From a virus, in IMG/VR virus record IMGVR_UViG_3300045974_000132, positions 1 through 64,000 of that record: a stretch of 64,000 bases of DNA, one strand, 5' to 3'. Under the pieces are notes generated by a model that saw nothing but the letters and a program-made list of their open reading frames with translations, was not told where the DNA came from and made no database searches. Of this stretch, positions 52,491 through 61,136 are shown piece after piece. Position numbers and translations under genes: made by a program. The stretch's first letter is position 1; each line of letters opens with the position of its first letter.

Positions 52491-52777
52491 AAACGATATT
52501 CATAGCTATGTTAGTTACAGTCTTTGCAGGTTGTGCTTCAGTTAAGCCTCCTGTTATACCAGGTACTCTTGAAGGTGTCAAGACTGAAGTTAATATAGAC
52601 CCACGACTACTAGAAGATTGCGATCCTTTATCGGATATAGATAGCAACGTTAGGCCTAGCGATGTTTTAGACCAACACGCAAAAGATGTAAAGGTAGTAA
52701 ATTGCTTGCGGTCTAAGAACAAAGCTCTTGTCAAAACAATGAAGGAAGCTTTCAATCTAAAGGATGCCCCCAAATGA
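52487..52777 (+). CDS. o-spanin (Rz1-like lipoprotein)
   Basis: A 96-residue lipoprotein. The signal peptide (MKTIFIAMLVTVFAGC) ends in a lipobox FAGC with the lipidated Cys at residue 16. The mature part contains the Pro-rich start VKPPVIPGT and the cysteines in LLEDCDPL and VVNCLRS, which recur in o-spanin relatives. It begins in an ATGA overlap with the i-spanin and would sit in the outer membrane, binding the i-spanin across the periplasm. Its presence indicates a Gram-negative host. Confidence 0.87.
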   Translation: MKTIFIAMLVTVFAGCASVKPPVIPGTLEGVKTEVNIDPRLLEDCDPLSDIDSNVRPSDVLDQHAKDVKVVNCLRSKNKALVKTMKEAFNLKDAPK

Positions 52778-53301
52778 ACTCTTATGCTTACGATCAGCTT
52801 AGAGGTAGTGTAAAAGCAGGACAGTTAGTGTTCTTTAAAGCAACTAAGTGGAATCAAAAACTTATTACTTTAATTACAGGTGGAAAGTATTCCCACTGTG
52901 GTATGGCTGTATGGTTGACAGACGGTGTGTCTTCCCGTTTGATGCTGATCGAAGCAACTAACGGTGGGCGTAGAATTATCTCCCTAAGTCATTATGCAGA
53001 TCGCTCATTTGAAGTAATTGACGTAAAGTTGAACTACCCAGATATAGCAGAAGAGGTTTTGGAACATACTGGACTTCCATATAGCTATATTGACTTTATC
53101 AAGATTGGTATTCGTGACATTATGTTACGTTTCGGTATTAAAACACATCTACCTAATAGTGTAGGTGAAGTATGCAGTGAGTTCTTGTCGAATACTGTTC
53201 AGAAGGCTGGTATTAAGGTATCTGATGCTCTAATATCTCCATCTGCTTTGTATAAAGAAATGAAAGCACTAGGGACTGTAATTGCTGCGTATAAACCCTA
53301 A
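52774..53301 (+). CDS. Permuted papain-like (YiiX/NlpC-type) enzyme
   Basis: A 175-residue protein beginning in an ATGA overlap with the o-spanin. The motifs are those of permuted papain-like enzymes: a histidine in GGKYSHCGMAVWL (residue ~41), an acidic MLIEATNGG strand, and the cysteine in GEVCSEFLSNTVQKAGI near residue 130. This fold includes amidases, peptidases and acyltransferases. Next to the spanins it may cleave peptidoglycan or lipid-linked substrate during lysis, but no signal peptide is seen. The substrate is unknown. A bidirectional terminator follows. Confidence 0.75.
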   Translation: MNSYAYDQLRGSVKAGQLVFFKATKWNQKLITLITGGKYSHCGMAVWLTDGVSSRLMLIEATNGGRRIISLSHYADRSFEVIDVKLNYPDIAEEVLEHTGLPYSYIDFIKIGIRDIMLRFGIKTHLPNSVGEVCSEFLSNTVQKAGIKVSDALISPSALYKEMKALGTVIAAYKP

Positions 53302-53314
53302 TTCATGGACATGG

Positions 53315-53353
53315 AAAAGCCCAGCAATCCTTAATTGGAGGCTGGGCTTTTTT
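53315..53353. terminator. Bidirectional terminator between convergent gene arrays
   Basis: AAAAGCCCAGC and GCTGGGCTTTT form an 11-bp stem with a 15-nt loop. A run of A before and T after makes it work on both strands, ending the plus-strand lysis genes and the minus-strand fibre genes. Confidence 0.92.
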
Positions 53354-53374
53354 ACGACCGTGTTCTTGGAGCAG

Positions 53375-54175
53375 TTATATAGTCTTCTTTCTATACATAC
53401 CCATAGTGATAGCTGCCTTTAATGGGCCGCCTGTAATGTCAGGATCTGCTTCAAGGGTATAGCGTAAAAAATAAGGGTAGACCATCATAAACGGTTCCGG
53501 AGACTGAATGCTATTAAGATTGTCTGATCCTACTAGGTGCATTTGATTTATAAATCTAAACAACTTAACTTCTACAGGAGCCGTCATGTATGCTCCTGTG
53601 TTAGTTGTATTAGGAACAAAACCAGTTGCCGTTAGATCAAGAGTACCTTGATGGGTAGGATGGGGGAAAGGTGTATTAGGTGGACAATATACTTCAATTG
53701 ACAGATGACTATCAAAGCCCGCATTTAGATAACGAACTTCTCCATCACGGATATAAACGTCATCTGCAAAGTGTATATCAATCGTAGCTGTTTGACCAGC
53801 TTCTGCAATCAAATGAATATGCGGGCCTGCACCGATCTTTTTAGGATTGGAAGTTACATCATCACCGTTGCCTGTGAAGTGCCGATAGAAACCAGCAGGG
53901 CGATCAGAAGAAGTTGTAATCTGCTTACCATCTTTTGTGAATTGCGTACTCAAGCCCTTCAAGAAATTCACAGCATCCATCTTAATGTACGTTTGGATAC
54001 CGTCATTGATCTGAAGATCACCGTTAAGGATGTGAATAATTAAGCTGGCTGAGTTGATAAGAGTATTTTCATCGAAAGCCAATCCATTAGCCGTAGCACC
54101 TGCGTCGATGACTAAGCCATTCATATCAGTTATAGTAACAGAACTTCCTGTTACGTTGATAATATTACGAATCAT
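53375..54175 (-). CDS. Unknown beta-rich virion protein
   Basis: A 266-residue protein that I do not recognise, last gene of the minus-strand array. It begins IRNIINVTGSSVTITDMNG. A jelly-roll-like or cupin-like section appears in GAGPHIHLIAEAGQTATIDI and DGEVRYLNAGFDSHLSIEVY. HIH could be metal-binding, but it is not certain. Position suggests a fibre or tip protein. AGGGGAA precedes the ATG on the minus strand. Confidence 0.6.
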   Translation of the reverse strand: MIRNIINVTGSSVTITDMNGLVIDAGATANGLAFDENTLINSASLIIHILNGDLQINDGIQTYIKMDAVNFLKGLSTQFTKDGKQITTSSDRPAGFYRHFTGNGDDVTSNPKKIGAGPHIHLIAEAGQTATIDIHFADDVYIRDGEVRYLNAGFDSHLSIEVYCPPNTPFPHPTHQGTLDLTATGFVPNTTNTGAYMTAPVEVKLFRFINQMHLVGSDNLNSIQSPEPFMMVYPYFLRYTLEADPDITGGPLKAAITMGMYRKKTI

Positions 54176-54191
54176 TTAATTCCCCTAAGTG

Positions 54192-54785
54192 TTAGTTACG
54201 CGCAGCCGTATCGACTAAGATAACAGGATTGGATATATCAGACGTAGATTCAATAGAGAAACTAAGTTCTTCACCTTCAGCAAGTTGGATTGCTAAGTTT
54301 GTAAACTTACGAACCTCAGCAGTTACATTAAACCTGGTAGATTCTACACCGTTGATCTTTGCAACTAGGTCGTAGTTATCTGCACCGGCTGAAGAAACTG
54401 CAACACTCATAATCAAACGATTACGTTCGACTGAAAATGTGCTACCTGTAGTAACAAAAGGTATATCAAACTTACGAACATTTGCAGCCTTAACTGCAAA
54501 CACCAGAGTAGTTACATTGACGCTCACAACAATATCCTGATATACAAAAGAAGGGGTTCCGTCTGAAAGCTTATTAGTTGGGATTACAACGTGTGCTGCA
54601 TCATAAGCAGCTTTTTCTTCGACAGTCATTTCCCTAACACTGTCACCTTCTACCAACCAGTAACAAGGTGCCACGCCGGCTACCGCACTTAGATCAGGAT
54701 TGATAATCCAATCTGTCTCGGGGTAGTCAGGTGTATTAACAGAGGCCAAGTAAGCACCTGTAGTTCTACTTAATACGTTTGCCAC
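54192..54785 (-). CDS. Virion protein with N-terminal fibre motif and beta-sandwich
   Basis: A 197-residue protein starting at GTG with AAGGAG upstream. The start ANVLSRTTGAYLASVNTPDY and PCYWLVEGDSVREMTVEEK resemble small fibre-associated proteins; the latter part (RNRLIMSVAVSSAGADNYDL and TSDISNPVILVDTA) is beta-rich, like a C1q/jelly-roll tip. It is in the fibre operon with short spacing on each side. Function unknown. Confidence 0.65.
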   Translation of the reverse strand: MANVLSRTTGAYLASVNTPDYPETDWIINPDLSAVAGVAPCYWLVEGDSVREMTVEEKAAYDAAHVVIPTNKLSDGTPSFVYQDIVVSVNVTTLVFAVKAANVRKFDIPFVTTGSTFSVERNRLIMSVAVSSAGADNYDLVAKINGVESTRFNVTAEVRKFTNLAIQLAEGEELSFSIESTSDISNPVILVDTAARN

Positions 54786-54804
54786 AATATAACTCCTTGT
54801 TCTC

Positions 54805-55512
54805 TTACATAGTATTAGTCATTCTACGCAACCCATGCACTGAAGGGCCATAGACACAACTACCATAGGGTGTTCCGTGCATTCCTAACAGTCCACTATC
54901 TTTAATACTGTTAGTGCCGCTTGCTATCGTACCTGAAGGTTGTTCGTCAAGAGCAAACCTAAATAACAGCCCGTTGTAGATACTGTCACGCCCCTCACAA
55001 TTACGAATAGTTGTAATCTCGTTTTGAGCCAAAGCTCTATTGTAAAGGCGTAAGTCTTCTAAAGACCCTTGTAGGAATTCAGTAATCCCTGTGTCACCAG
55101 CAGCTTGAGCGTTAGCTCCGACTACTACACCTGTTGTGTCTGTTGTGAAAGTTTGAGTACGTGCAGCACTACCTACTTGTAGTGCATCTTGATAGATCAA
55201 CATTGTAGTACCATCATAGGTCATAACCATATGATACCAAGTATTGATAGCTAAAGCAGGAGCAGTTGTTGCACTAGCTGTAGATACCGAAGCAGCACTA
55301 CCTATCAAGCCTCGTAAGCTATTACCGTACGCATCTAATGCCCACCATTCATTACCAGGTGTAGCGGATACCATACGATTAATAAACATCCCCATACCTG
55401 CAAGTGCTGAGAAGTTCACCCAACATGCAATAGTTAGCGGGCCTGTTAGCGTATCGAATCCTGCATTGTGTGGTATATACACATAGTTGTTTAAGTTGAA
55501 TGCCAGGCTCAT
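54805..55512 (-). CDS. LamG-domain protein
   Basis: A 235-residue protein consisting of one LamG-like module: YVYIPHNAGFD, TGPLTIACWVNFS, NTWYHMVMTYDGTTMLIYQ and LEDLRLYNRALAQNEI. It ends in a short variable tail. It closely resembles the neighbouring gene at 55515-56168 and the repeated modules of the giant adhesin at 44576-51952. It may bind surface glycans. AAAGGAG precedes the ATG on the minus strand. Confidence 0.88.
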   Translation of the reverse strand: MSLAFNLNNYVYIPHNAGFDTLTGPLTIACWVNFSALAGMGMFINRMVSATPGNEWWALDAYGNSLRGLIGSAASVSTASATTAPALAINTWYHMVMTYDGTTMLIYQDALQVGSAARTQTFTTDTTGVVVGANAQAAGDTGITEFLQGSLEDLRLYNRALAQNEITTIRNCEGRDSIYNGLLFRFALDEQPSGTIASGTNSIKDSGLLGMHGTPYGSCVYGPSVHGLRRMTNTM

Positions 55513-55514
55513 AG

Positions 55515-56168
55515 CTATCTCCTTTGTAAGAATAAAGAAGATTGGGCTACAGGGTAGGCAGTACCAACTAATGTCGCCACAAGATTCGACTGTGTTTCTT
55601 TGATAGCAGGTGTCCCATTAAAGACACTACCTACTTGATATTCACACATAGGCCAAAGAGCAAGCAAACTGTAGTCCATAAAGTCACGCTGCTTACTATT
55701 CATTATGGTAAGTATGTCATTAACAGTCAGGGCACGATTGTACAGACGCATATCTTCCATCTGATAATTGACTGCATTCTCATTCCACTGATTACCACCT
55801 ATTTGACATACTGTAGGCTGCCCTGTTTGAGGAGCTGTCGTAGAAGTAACTTGACTTACCCCGTTGTAGTACAAGGTATGCGTAGTACCATCAAAGGTGT
55901 ACGCTATATGTACCCAAGTATTAATCGCAGGAGGGTTGGCTGAGACTAAAGCATTACCACCGTAGCTCCATACAGCAAAACTAGTAGAGCTGCGGAGTCC
56001 TACCTGATAACCCCACCCATTAGTTGGATCGACACTATTGATAAAGGATTGTAGGGTAGCATTGTCACTCAAGTTCAGCCAAAAGCATATTGTTCTAGCT
56101 GCTTGAGATAACGGAAAAGCTGTTGCAGGGTATTGATGATAGTGCGTACCGTTGAATAAGATACTCAT
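55515..56168 (-). CDS. LamG-domain protein
   Basis: A 217-residue protein of one LamG-like module: ARTICFWLNLSDNATLQSFI, NTWVHIAYTFDGTTHTLYYN and MEDMRLYNRALTVNDILTIM. It is a tandem relative of the gene at 54805-55512, with 2 nt between the two. AAGGAGGAG precedes the ATG on the minus strand. It probably represents a gene duplication. Confidence 0.88.
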   Translation of the reverse strand: MSILFNGTHYHQYPATAFPLSQAARTICFWLNLSDNATLQSFINSVDPTNGWGYQVGLRSSTSFAVWSYGGNALVSANPPAINTWVHIAYTFDGTTHTLYYNGVSQVTSTTAPQTGQPTVCQIGGNQWNENAVNYQMEDMRLYNRALTVNDILTIMNSKQRDFMDYSLLALWPMCEYQVGSVFNGTPAIKETQSNLVATLVGTAYPVAQSSLFLQRR

Positions 56169-56177
56169 ATCTCCTCC

Positions 56178-57314
56178 TTAGGAGTAAGATACAGTAGCAT
56201 TCAACAGATGAAAGTCACCTACTAAAGTATCCGCAACATTACTACCTTGGCGCGTAAATTCAAGTTGATATATACTACCTGCTGACATACCAAGAGAAGC
56301 AAGTGATATAGTCTGTTGGAAGGCTTGATAGTACGCATTAGTAGGTATGTTAAGAGCAGATAGAATAAGCCCTGCTGACCAAGAACCCACCGCTGCATTC
56401 ATAGGAATAGCACGAGTAAATAGTCTAGGTAGTACTACCTTAGCAGTTGCGGGTGCTGTTGCACACTTACCTGTAAGATTTAAAATAAGGTTGGTCGCTC
56501 CTGCTGGAACATTCAGAGTAAACCCAATGCCTTCTTCAGCAGTATCGTCGAACGCTCTAACAAGAATACCTGCGTTGGTAGTATCTGCAATAACTGGAGC
56601 AAGGACAGTAACAGCCCAGTTAGAGTTATTCGGATTGTCGAACTGAGCAGCAGAGAACAAGCTTGTACTTTGTCCACCCGCAACACCGGCTGGCCCTTGT
56701 GCACCGGTTAAGCTCAGTGCAGAAAGAGTACAACCTATTTGTAGCGTACCTGACGTACCTGTGTTGCTTGAAGCAGCGACCGTGATATAGTCGTTTGCAT
56801 TCAAGTACAGCGGGATTACCTTAGTTGAATGCTCTCGTGCTGACCGTGTGTTTGTGGTAATCAAACCGTTCGGAACCGCAGTACCATTCACTTTGATTTG
56901 GAACAGGTTGAGGTTGGCGGTCGTCGTATTGATGTCCTCTGTTTCGAGTATTACCAGATATAAACCAGCGACCTTGGCAATCAGTTGGCTTGTCGTAGCA
57001 CCTTGAACTAATACATTGGTGTTATTAGCGTAGTCAACCGTGTTGAATGTGATGTCAGTGGCTGTTGTCGTCAACGCCAAAGTTGTCGTCCGGCGCAGAG
57101 CGCACGCGACTAGATTGCTACTACCCAATACGAACTGCTGCCACGAGCCATTAACTAAACCTTCAAATGTTATTAGGTCCGTGCTGTAGCGAAAGGCACC
57201 GTCCAATGCACCCGTCTTACGCTGTGCAGTTGGGCCAGCAGGTAGGTTCACACCACCCGTACCCGGCAAGGAAAGATCAGGCAGAAGGTTGTCACCGTCT
57301 ATTAGTGTTCTCAT
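56178..57314 (-). CDS. Fibre protein with C1q/jelly-roll-like modules
   Basis: A 378-residue virion protein. The start has RKTGALDGAFRYSTDLITFE and VNGSWQQFVLG, a common fibre attachment segment. Residues ~70-195 are a C1q/TNF-like beta domain (VAGLYLVILETEDINTTTAN, ASSNTGTSGTLQIGCTLSAL). A short collagen-like GAQGPAGVAGG links it to a C-terminal beta domain. It probably recognises the host or bridges fibres. AAAGG precedes the ATG. Confidence 0.75.
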   Translation of the reverse strand: MRTLIDGDNLLPDLSLPGTGGVNLPAGPTAQRKTGALDGAFRYSTDLITFEGLVNGSWQQFVLGSSNLVACALRRTTTLALTTTATDITFNTVDYANNTNVLVQGATTSQLIAKVAGLYLVILETEDINTTTANLNLFQIKVNGTAVPNGLITTNTRSAREHSTKVIPLYLNANDYITVAASSNTGTSGTLQIGCTLSALSLTGAQGPAGVAGGQSTSLFSAAQFDNPNNSNWAVTVLAPVIADTTNAGILVRAFDDTAEEGIGFTLNVPAGATNLILNLTGKCATAPATAKVVLPRLFTRAIPMNAAVGSWSAGLILSALNIPTNAYYQAFQQTISLASLGMSAGSIYQLEFTRQGSNVADTLVGDFHLLNATVSYS

Positions 57315-57331
57315 AGCTAAACCTTTAAAAT

Positions 57332-57358
57332 AGCTAGGGGAACTTAATCCCCCTAGCT
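57332..57358 (-). terminator. Terminator-like hairpin between minus-strand fibre genes
   Basis: AGCTAGGGG and CCCCTAGCT form a 9-bp stem with a 9-nt loop; on the minus strand it is followed by a short T run (ATTTTAAA). It lies after the gene at 57379-59172 and may attenuate transcription into the next gene. Confidence 0.65.
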
Positions 57359-57378
57359 TGTTACAGACTAACTACCTA

Positions 57379-59172
57379 TTACTTCCAGTAAGAGACACGA
57401 ATCTTGTCAGTGCCGCTTAGAACATACAGCATAGTGATAGCAGTACCGGAGATCGTGTAGTCATTACCTGCGCCAGCATCTTGCAGTTGGCCGTTAACAA
57501 ATACCATTTCAGTACCGACAACTGGTGTATTAGCCAGTGTGTAAGTAACGTTGACACCATCAACTGTACCAGCAGGGGTTTCACTACGAACGAAACGAGT
57601 AGTACGAAGAACGTTTGCATTCAAAGTAACAGCACCCGTGTTGTCCATAGTTGCATCACCTGATAGGGTATGTGCAACAACATTGGAAGCGCCTTGGCCG
57701 ATCAGAATTGCACCAGTTGCTTGTTGCTTGGTGACAGTTTCGTCAATAGCATTCAGAGCAAGCTTGGCAGTAGTAACTGAAGCACCGGCTAGCTTTGCAG
57801 TAGTTACAGCATTGTTGGCAATAGTGATAACGCCAGCGGCTGTAATAGTTGCATCACCCGACAGAGCAACTGCTAGTGAGTTAGTACCTGCACCTTGACC
57901 AACGATCAAAGTACCAGCAGCTTGTTGAGCCATCTTGCTAAGGTCTACAGCATTAGCTGCAAGCTTACCAGTAGTGATAGCCAGAGCAGCAATAGTAAGA
58001 GCACCTGTAGCAGCAAGAGTTGCATCGCCTGACAGAGCTTGAGCAACAACATTGGAAGCGCCTTGACCAACCAGCAGAGAACCCGAAGCGATCTGAGCAA
58101 GCTTGGTTACATCAACTGAGTTATTTGCAAGCTTGGCCGTAGATACGGCACCTGCTGCAATAGTCAGAGCGCCCGTAGCTGCTAGAGTTGCATCACCCGA
58201 AATTGCTTGAGCGATAACATTGGTACCCGAACCTTGACCGACGAATACAGTACCTGCAGCGGTCTGCTTAAGGATTGTTTCATCCACAGCGTTCAGGGCA
58301 AGCTTGGCAGTAGTAACCGACAGAGCAGCCAACTTAGCAGTAGTGATTGCCAGTGCAGCAATAGTCAGAGCACCTGCGTTGGTGATAGTAGCATCGCCCG
58401 ACAGAGCAACACCCGTTGCAACATTTGTACCGTTGCCTACTAAGATGTTACCAGAAGTCAGAGCAGCCAACTTCAGACCAGTACTACCGACAGACAGTGT
58501 GCTGTCTGCAAGTGTCAGGGCAATTTGACCAGCAGTGCTTGAAATACCACCGTTAGCTGATATAACATTGAACTGACTACCGGTAAGCGTTAAGCCGTTA
58601 CCTGCTGAGTAAGTGCCTGAACCGCTAAACTGTGCGAAGGCTAGTGACGTAGTACCCAGAACGATCGGATTAGCCGTAGCCAACACCCAACCGCTAGTTG
58701 CATTTATCGTACCTTGTTCAACGAAAGTATGCAGACCAGCAGTGACTTCACCAGTAATGCTATTATCAGCATCAGAAGAACGTGCCCAAGCACCGGCAGC
58801 TACAATGTAGATACCGTTTTGGGTTGCAGTAGTTTGGTTCTTGACCAGAACACGATCACCGGCGATAACAGCTATACCGTCAATAGTCTGGGTACCAGTA
58901 AGGGCGATGTTTGCAGTAGTAGCAACACGAACAGATGCTTTTACATCCAAGCCGACTGCGATAGAATCAACGTAGTTCTTGGTTGCAAGATGTGCAGGGA
59001 GTGTCGGATCAATACCGGCAACAACTGCGGTGAAAGGAACGCTACCGTCATTCTTAACTAGCGAAGTACCGCCAGCAATCTTTGACAGAGCGATATTAGC
59101 TCCAGCTGCAACTAGCGCATCGGAAATGATGCCTGGTGAGAGTTGCTTGGCTGTAAATTGACTTTGCGACAT
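57379..59172 (-). CDS. Tail fibre with repeated LSGDAT beta modules
   Basis: A 597-residue fibre. The N-terminal ~180 residues carry YVDSIAVGLDVKASVRVATT and GDRVLVKNQTTATQNGIYIV, common in phage fibres. The centre is a row of repeats of GxxLVGQGAxTNVVAxALSGDAT and ATGALTIAAxAITTAKLA type, about 60-70 residues each, forming a beta rod. The last ~70 residues (TPAGTVDGVNVTYTLANTPV then NDYTISGTAITMLYV) are a known phage fibre tip module. AAGGGAAGG precedes the ATG. It is part of the minus-strand fibre operon. Confidence 0.85.
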   Translation of the reverse strand: MSQSQFTAKQLSPGIISDALVAAGANIALSKIAGGTSLVKNDGSVPFTAVVAGIDPTLPAHLATKNYVDSIAVGLDVKASVRVATTANIALTGTQTIDGIAVIAGDRVLVKNQTTATQNGIYIVAAGAWARSSDADNSITGEVTAGLHTFVEQGTINATSGWVLATANPIVLGTTSLAFAQFSGSGTYSAGNGLTLTGSQFNVISANGGISSTAGQIALTLADSTLSVGSTGLKLAALTSGNILVGNGTNVATGVALSGDATITNAGALTIAALAITTAKLAALSVTTAKLALNAVDETILKQTAAGTVFVGQGSGTNVIAQAISGDATLAATGALTIAAGAVSTAKLANNSVDVTKLAQIASGSLLVGQGASNVVAQALSGDATLAATGALTIAALAITTGKLAANAVDLSKMAQQAAGTLIVGQGAGTNSLAVALSGDATITAAGVITIANNAVTTAKLAGASVTTAKLALNAIDETVTKQQATGAILIGQGASNVVAHTLSGDATMDNTGAVTLNANVLRTTRFVRSETPAGTVDGVNVTYTLANTPVVGTEMVFVNGQLQDAGAGNDYTISGTAITMLYVLSGTDKIRVSYWK

Positions 59173-59185
59173 ATTTTACCTTCCC

Positions 59186-59557
59186 TTATTTAACAAAGAT
59201 ATCTAGGACTACATTGTTTATGTCAGCTAGCTCATAGTTGTGAATTACCAATTCTGTATCTGACAGTTCGGTATAATCAACACCTGGAGCCATCCGCATA
59301 CCGTTTATATAAAGTTTCGTTGTATTAGGTTGAAATGCAACCGAACTTACTACCACAAAGATATTGTCAATGTACGTAAAAGTGGTTGCCACATTAGGAA
59401 GTTCACTACTTCCTACTTCGACAATACGGACACCCGTACTGAAGTAAAGTTTTGCATCTGCGGTGTTTATAGCAAGTTCACCTGCCTGCAGTTGTGCAGT
59501 AGTAGGGACCTTACCCGGTACATTTGACCGTTTAACCAACACTGGATTATAGCTCAT
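59186..59557 (-). CDS. Short fibre-head protein
   Basis: A 123-residue protein. The N-terminal ~45 residues (VKRSNVPGKVPTTAQLQAGE then LAINTADAKLYFSTG) are the same head motif as in the gene at 59857-61059, found in many tail fibres. The rest (KLYINGMRMAPGVDYTELSD) resembles the fibre tip segment NGxxLxPGxDYT. A compact fibre or adaptor. AAAGGAA precedes the ATG on the minus strand. Confidence 0.75.
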   Translation of the reverse strand: MSYNPVLVKRSNVPGKVPTTAQLQAGELAINTADAKLYFSTGVRIVEVGSSELPNVATTFTYIDNIFVVVSSVAFQPNTTKLYINGMRMAPGVDYTELSDTELVIHNYELADINNVVLDIFVK

Positions 59558-59575
59558 TTAGTCTATTCCTTTATG

Positions 59576-59791
59576 TTAGTATGTGCCAGCGTCTATATAG
59601 TCGCCGTCTAATATTAACTGTACCCATTCATTAGCTCTGCGTATGTACGGTGTTTCTTGATTACAATTATCACCATCGTTACATAGCAGCGTAAAAATAT
59701 CACCGTCTTCTGCATCTGGGGGAAGAGTATTACCTTTTCGTACACTCCGAGCAGTCGGATCATCTTGTTTAATCTTACCGTATACCTGCAT
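59576..59791 (-). CDS. Small unknown virion-associated protein
   Basis: A 71-residue acidic protein in the fibre operon (KGNTLPPDAEDGDIFTLLCN, YIRRANEWVQLILDGDYIDA). The W-x-x-L strand and its ending resemble the final segments of fibre attachment domains (YxxxNxWVQL). No catalytic motif. AAGGATG lies upstream of the ATG on the minus strand. Confidence 0.6.
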   Translation of the reverse strand: MQVYGKIKQDDPTARSVRKGNTLPPDAEDGDIFTLLCNDGDNCNQETPYIRRANEWVQLILDGDYIDAGTY

Positions 59792-59810
59792 ACGTTCATC
59801 CTTCTATAAA

Positions 59811-59844
59811 CGAAAATGGAGCGACTATCTAAGCCGCCCCATTT
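59811..59844 (-). terminator. Terminator on the minus strand
   Basis: On the minus strand AAATGGGGCG and CGCTCCATTT form a 10-bp stem (one G-U pair) with an 11-nt loop and a TTTTCG tail. It lies just after the gene at 59857-61059. Confidence 0.7.
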
Positions 59845-59856
59845 AATAACGTTAGC

Positions 59857-61059
59857 TTAGAAGACACCACCGTCAATTGTGTAAGATTGAAGGAACTGAA
59901 GCGTAACAGCTTCCATAGCACCGACTGGGTCTTGCGACATGTACAGAGCACCTAGCATAGTGTCACCGGCCTTGTTGACCGCCGTGTAGCCCAGAGCAGC
60001 TTGCTTGCCATCCAGTTGTGACTGAATAGAAGAAGTAACACCGACCAGGTAGTTAACTTCAGCAGCACTGGCATTGACAGCATCAAGCCAAGTGTTTTGA
60101 GCAGAAGTCAGGTGAAGAGCATAGTCAGCCAAGTGAGCATCGTAGCCGTTCTTTTCAGCAGTCGTCAAGTGAAGGTGATCACCAGCAGCGCCGCCTTGAA
60201 GATTCTTCAAAGATTCATGGGACTGGGTAGCAGCTTGAACCTTGATCCAGCGGCCAGCAGCACCTGCATCAGCGGGTTCAACAACGTCAGTACCATCAGT
60301 AGCGATAGTAGATTGAGCATCGAAGCGGAAGATAGCGCCTTCATCTTCAACCAAACGCATTTGCTTGTCTTGAAGTGTTGCAATAGCAATAGCCGTTAAG
60401 TCAGCAATGGCTTGAACCGGTGCAGCATACTCACCAGCCATAATACCAATAGAATTGTCAACGTATTGCTTAGTAGCTGCACCGAGAGCTTGAGCTGGAT
60501 CAGCAGAAAGTACAAGCAAGCCAGACATAGTATCGCCAGACTTACTAACCAGACCAGAAGCAGCAGCATCAACGTAGCCCTTAGTAGCAGCACCGTTAGT
60601 TACAGTTGGGACACCGGCTAAGACCAACGGGCCTTGCATAGTGTCGCCAGCTTGGTTTACCGGAACATAACCGATAGCATCTTGCTTGGCTACAAAAGTA
60701 GCGAAGTCAGCAGATGACAGAAGGCCAGTATCAGTAGCTGAAGCAACCTTCAGACTAATAACACCTGCAGCATCAACATCAATGTTAGCACCGACTTTAA
60801 CGCCACCCAGAACAGAAGCGGAAGCGATAGGCAGAGTATAACCAGCAGTCCAGCTAGAGATTTGAGCATCAGTGACGAAACGATGGGTACTATCTGTGGA
60901 GATGTTTGCAGCAGCATTGATAGTGAAAACTTCAGTGCCTGTATTGGCAAATAGTTTCTTATCAACAAGATTGAGACCGAGTTCGCCCAGAAGCATTTCT
61001 GCTACTGACGGGGTATAACCGGGGGTAGAACTGCGGCGTAATTGAACGCGATTAGTCAT
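59857..61059 (-). CDS. Tail fibre protein
   Basis: A 400-residue fibre. The head is VQLRRSSTPGYTPSVAEMLL then GELGLNLVDKKLFANTG, a widespread fibre N-domain. Repeated ATKGYVDAAASG, ATKQYVDNSIG and NQAGDTMQGPLVLAG/NKAGDTMLGALYMSQ units form the shaft. A middle domain (QMRLVEDEGAIFRFDAQST, DAGAAGRWIKV) resembles the C-terminus of the gene at 61137. The end TIDGGVF is like LDGGMF of that gene. AGGAG precedes the ATG. Confidence 0.85.
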   Translation of the reverse strand: MTNRVQLRRSSTPGYTPSVAEMLLGELGLNLVDKKLFANTGTEVFTINAAANISTDSTHRFVTDAQISSWTAGYTLPIASASVLGGVKVGANIDVDAAGVISLKVASATDTGLLSSADFATFVAKQDAIGYVPVNQAGDTMQGPLVLAGVPTVTNGAATKGYVDAAASGLVSKSGDTMSGLLVLSADPAQALGAATKQYVDNSIGIMAGEYAAPVQAIADLTAIAIATLQDKQMRLVEDEGAIFRFDAQSTIATDGTDVVEPADAGAAGRWIKVQAATQSHESLKNLQGGAAGDHLHLTTAEKNGYDAHLADYALHLTSAQNTWLDAVNASAAEVNYLVGVTSSIQSQLDGKQAALGYTAVNKAGDTMLGALYMSQDPVGAMEAVTLQFLQSYTIDGGVF

Positions 61060-61113
61060 TTAAAAACTCCTGAAAGTTGAGAATATGTAGATTTTATTAT
61101 GTAGTTTAAAGTA

Positions 61114-61126
61114 CCTACAATGTAGG
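61114..61126. repeat. Short perfect inverted repeat between fibre genes
   Basis: CCTACA-A-TGTAGG is a 13-nt near-palindrome in the 77-nt A/T-rich gap between two minus-strand genes. It may be an operator or part of a promoter region; no clear promoter pair is assigned. Confidence 0.35.
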
Positions 61127-61136
61127 CAGTAGAAAG

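Noticed and set aside
53771-55943. Plus-strand frames of 80-102 residues opposite the minus-strand fibre genes
   Set aside because: They lie antisense to clear LamG and fibre genes and lack ribosome sites.
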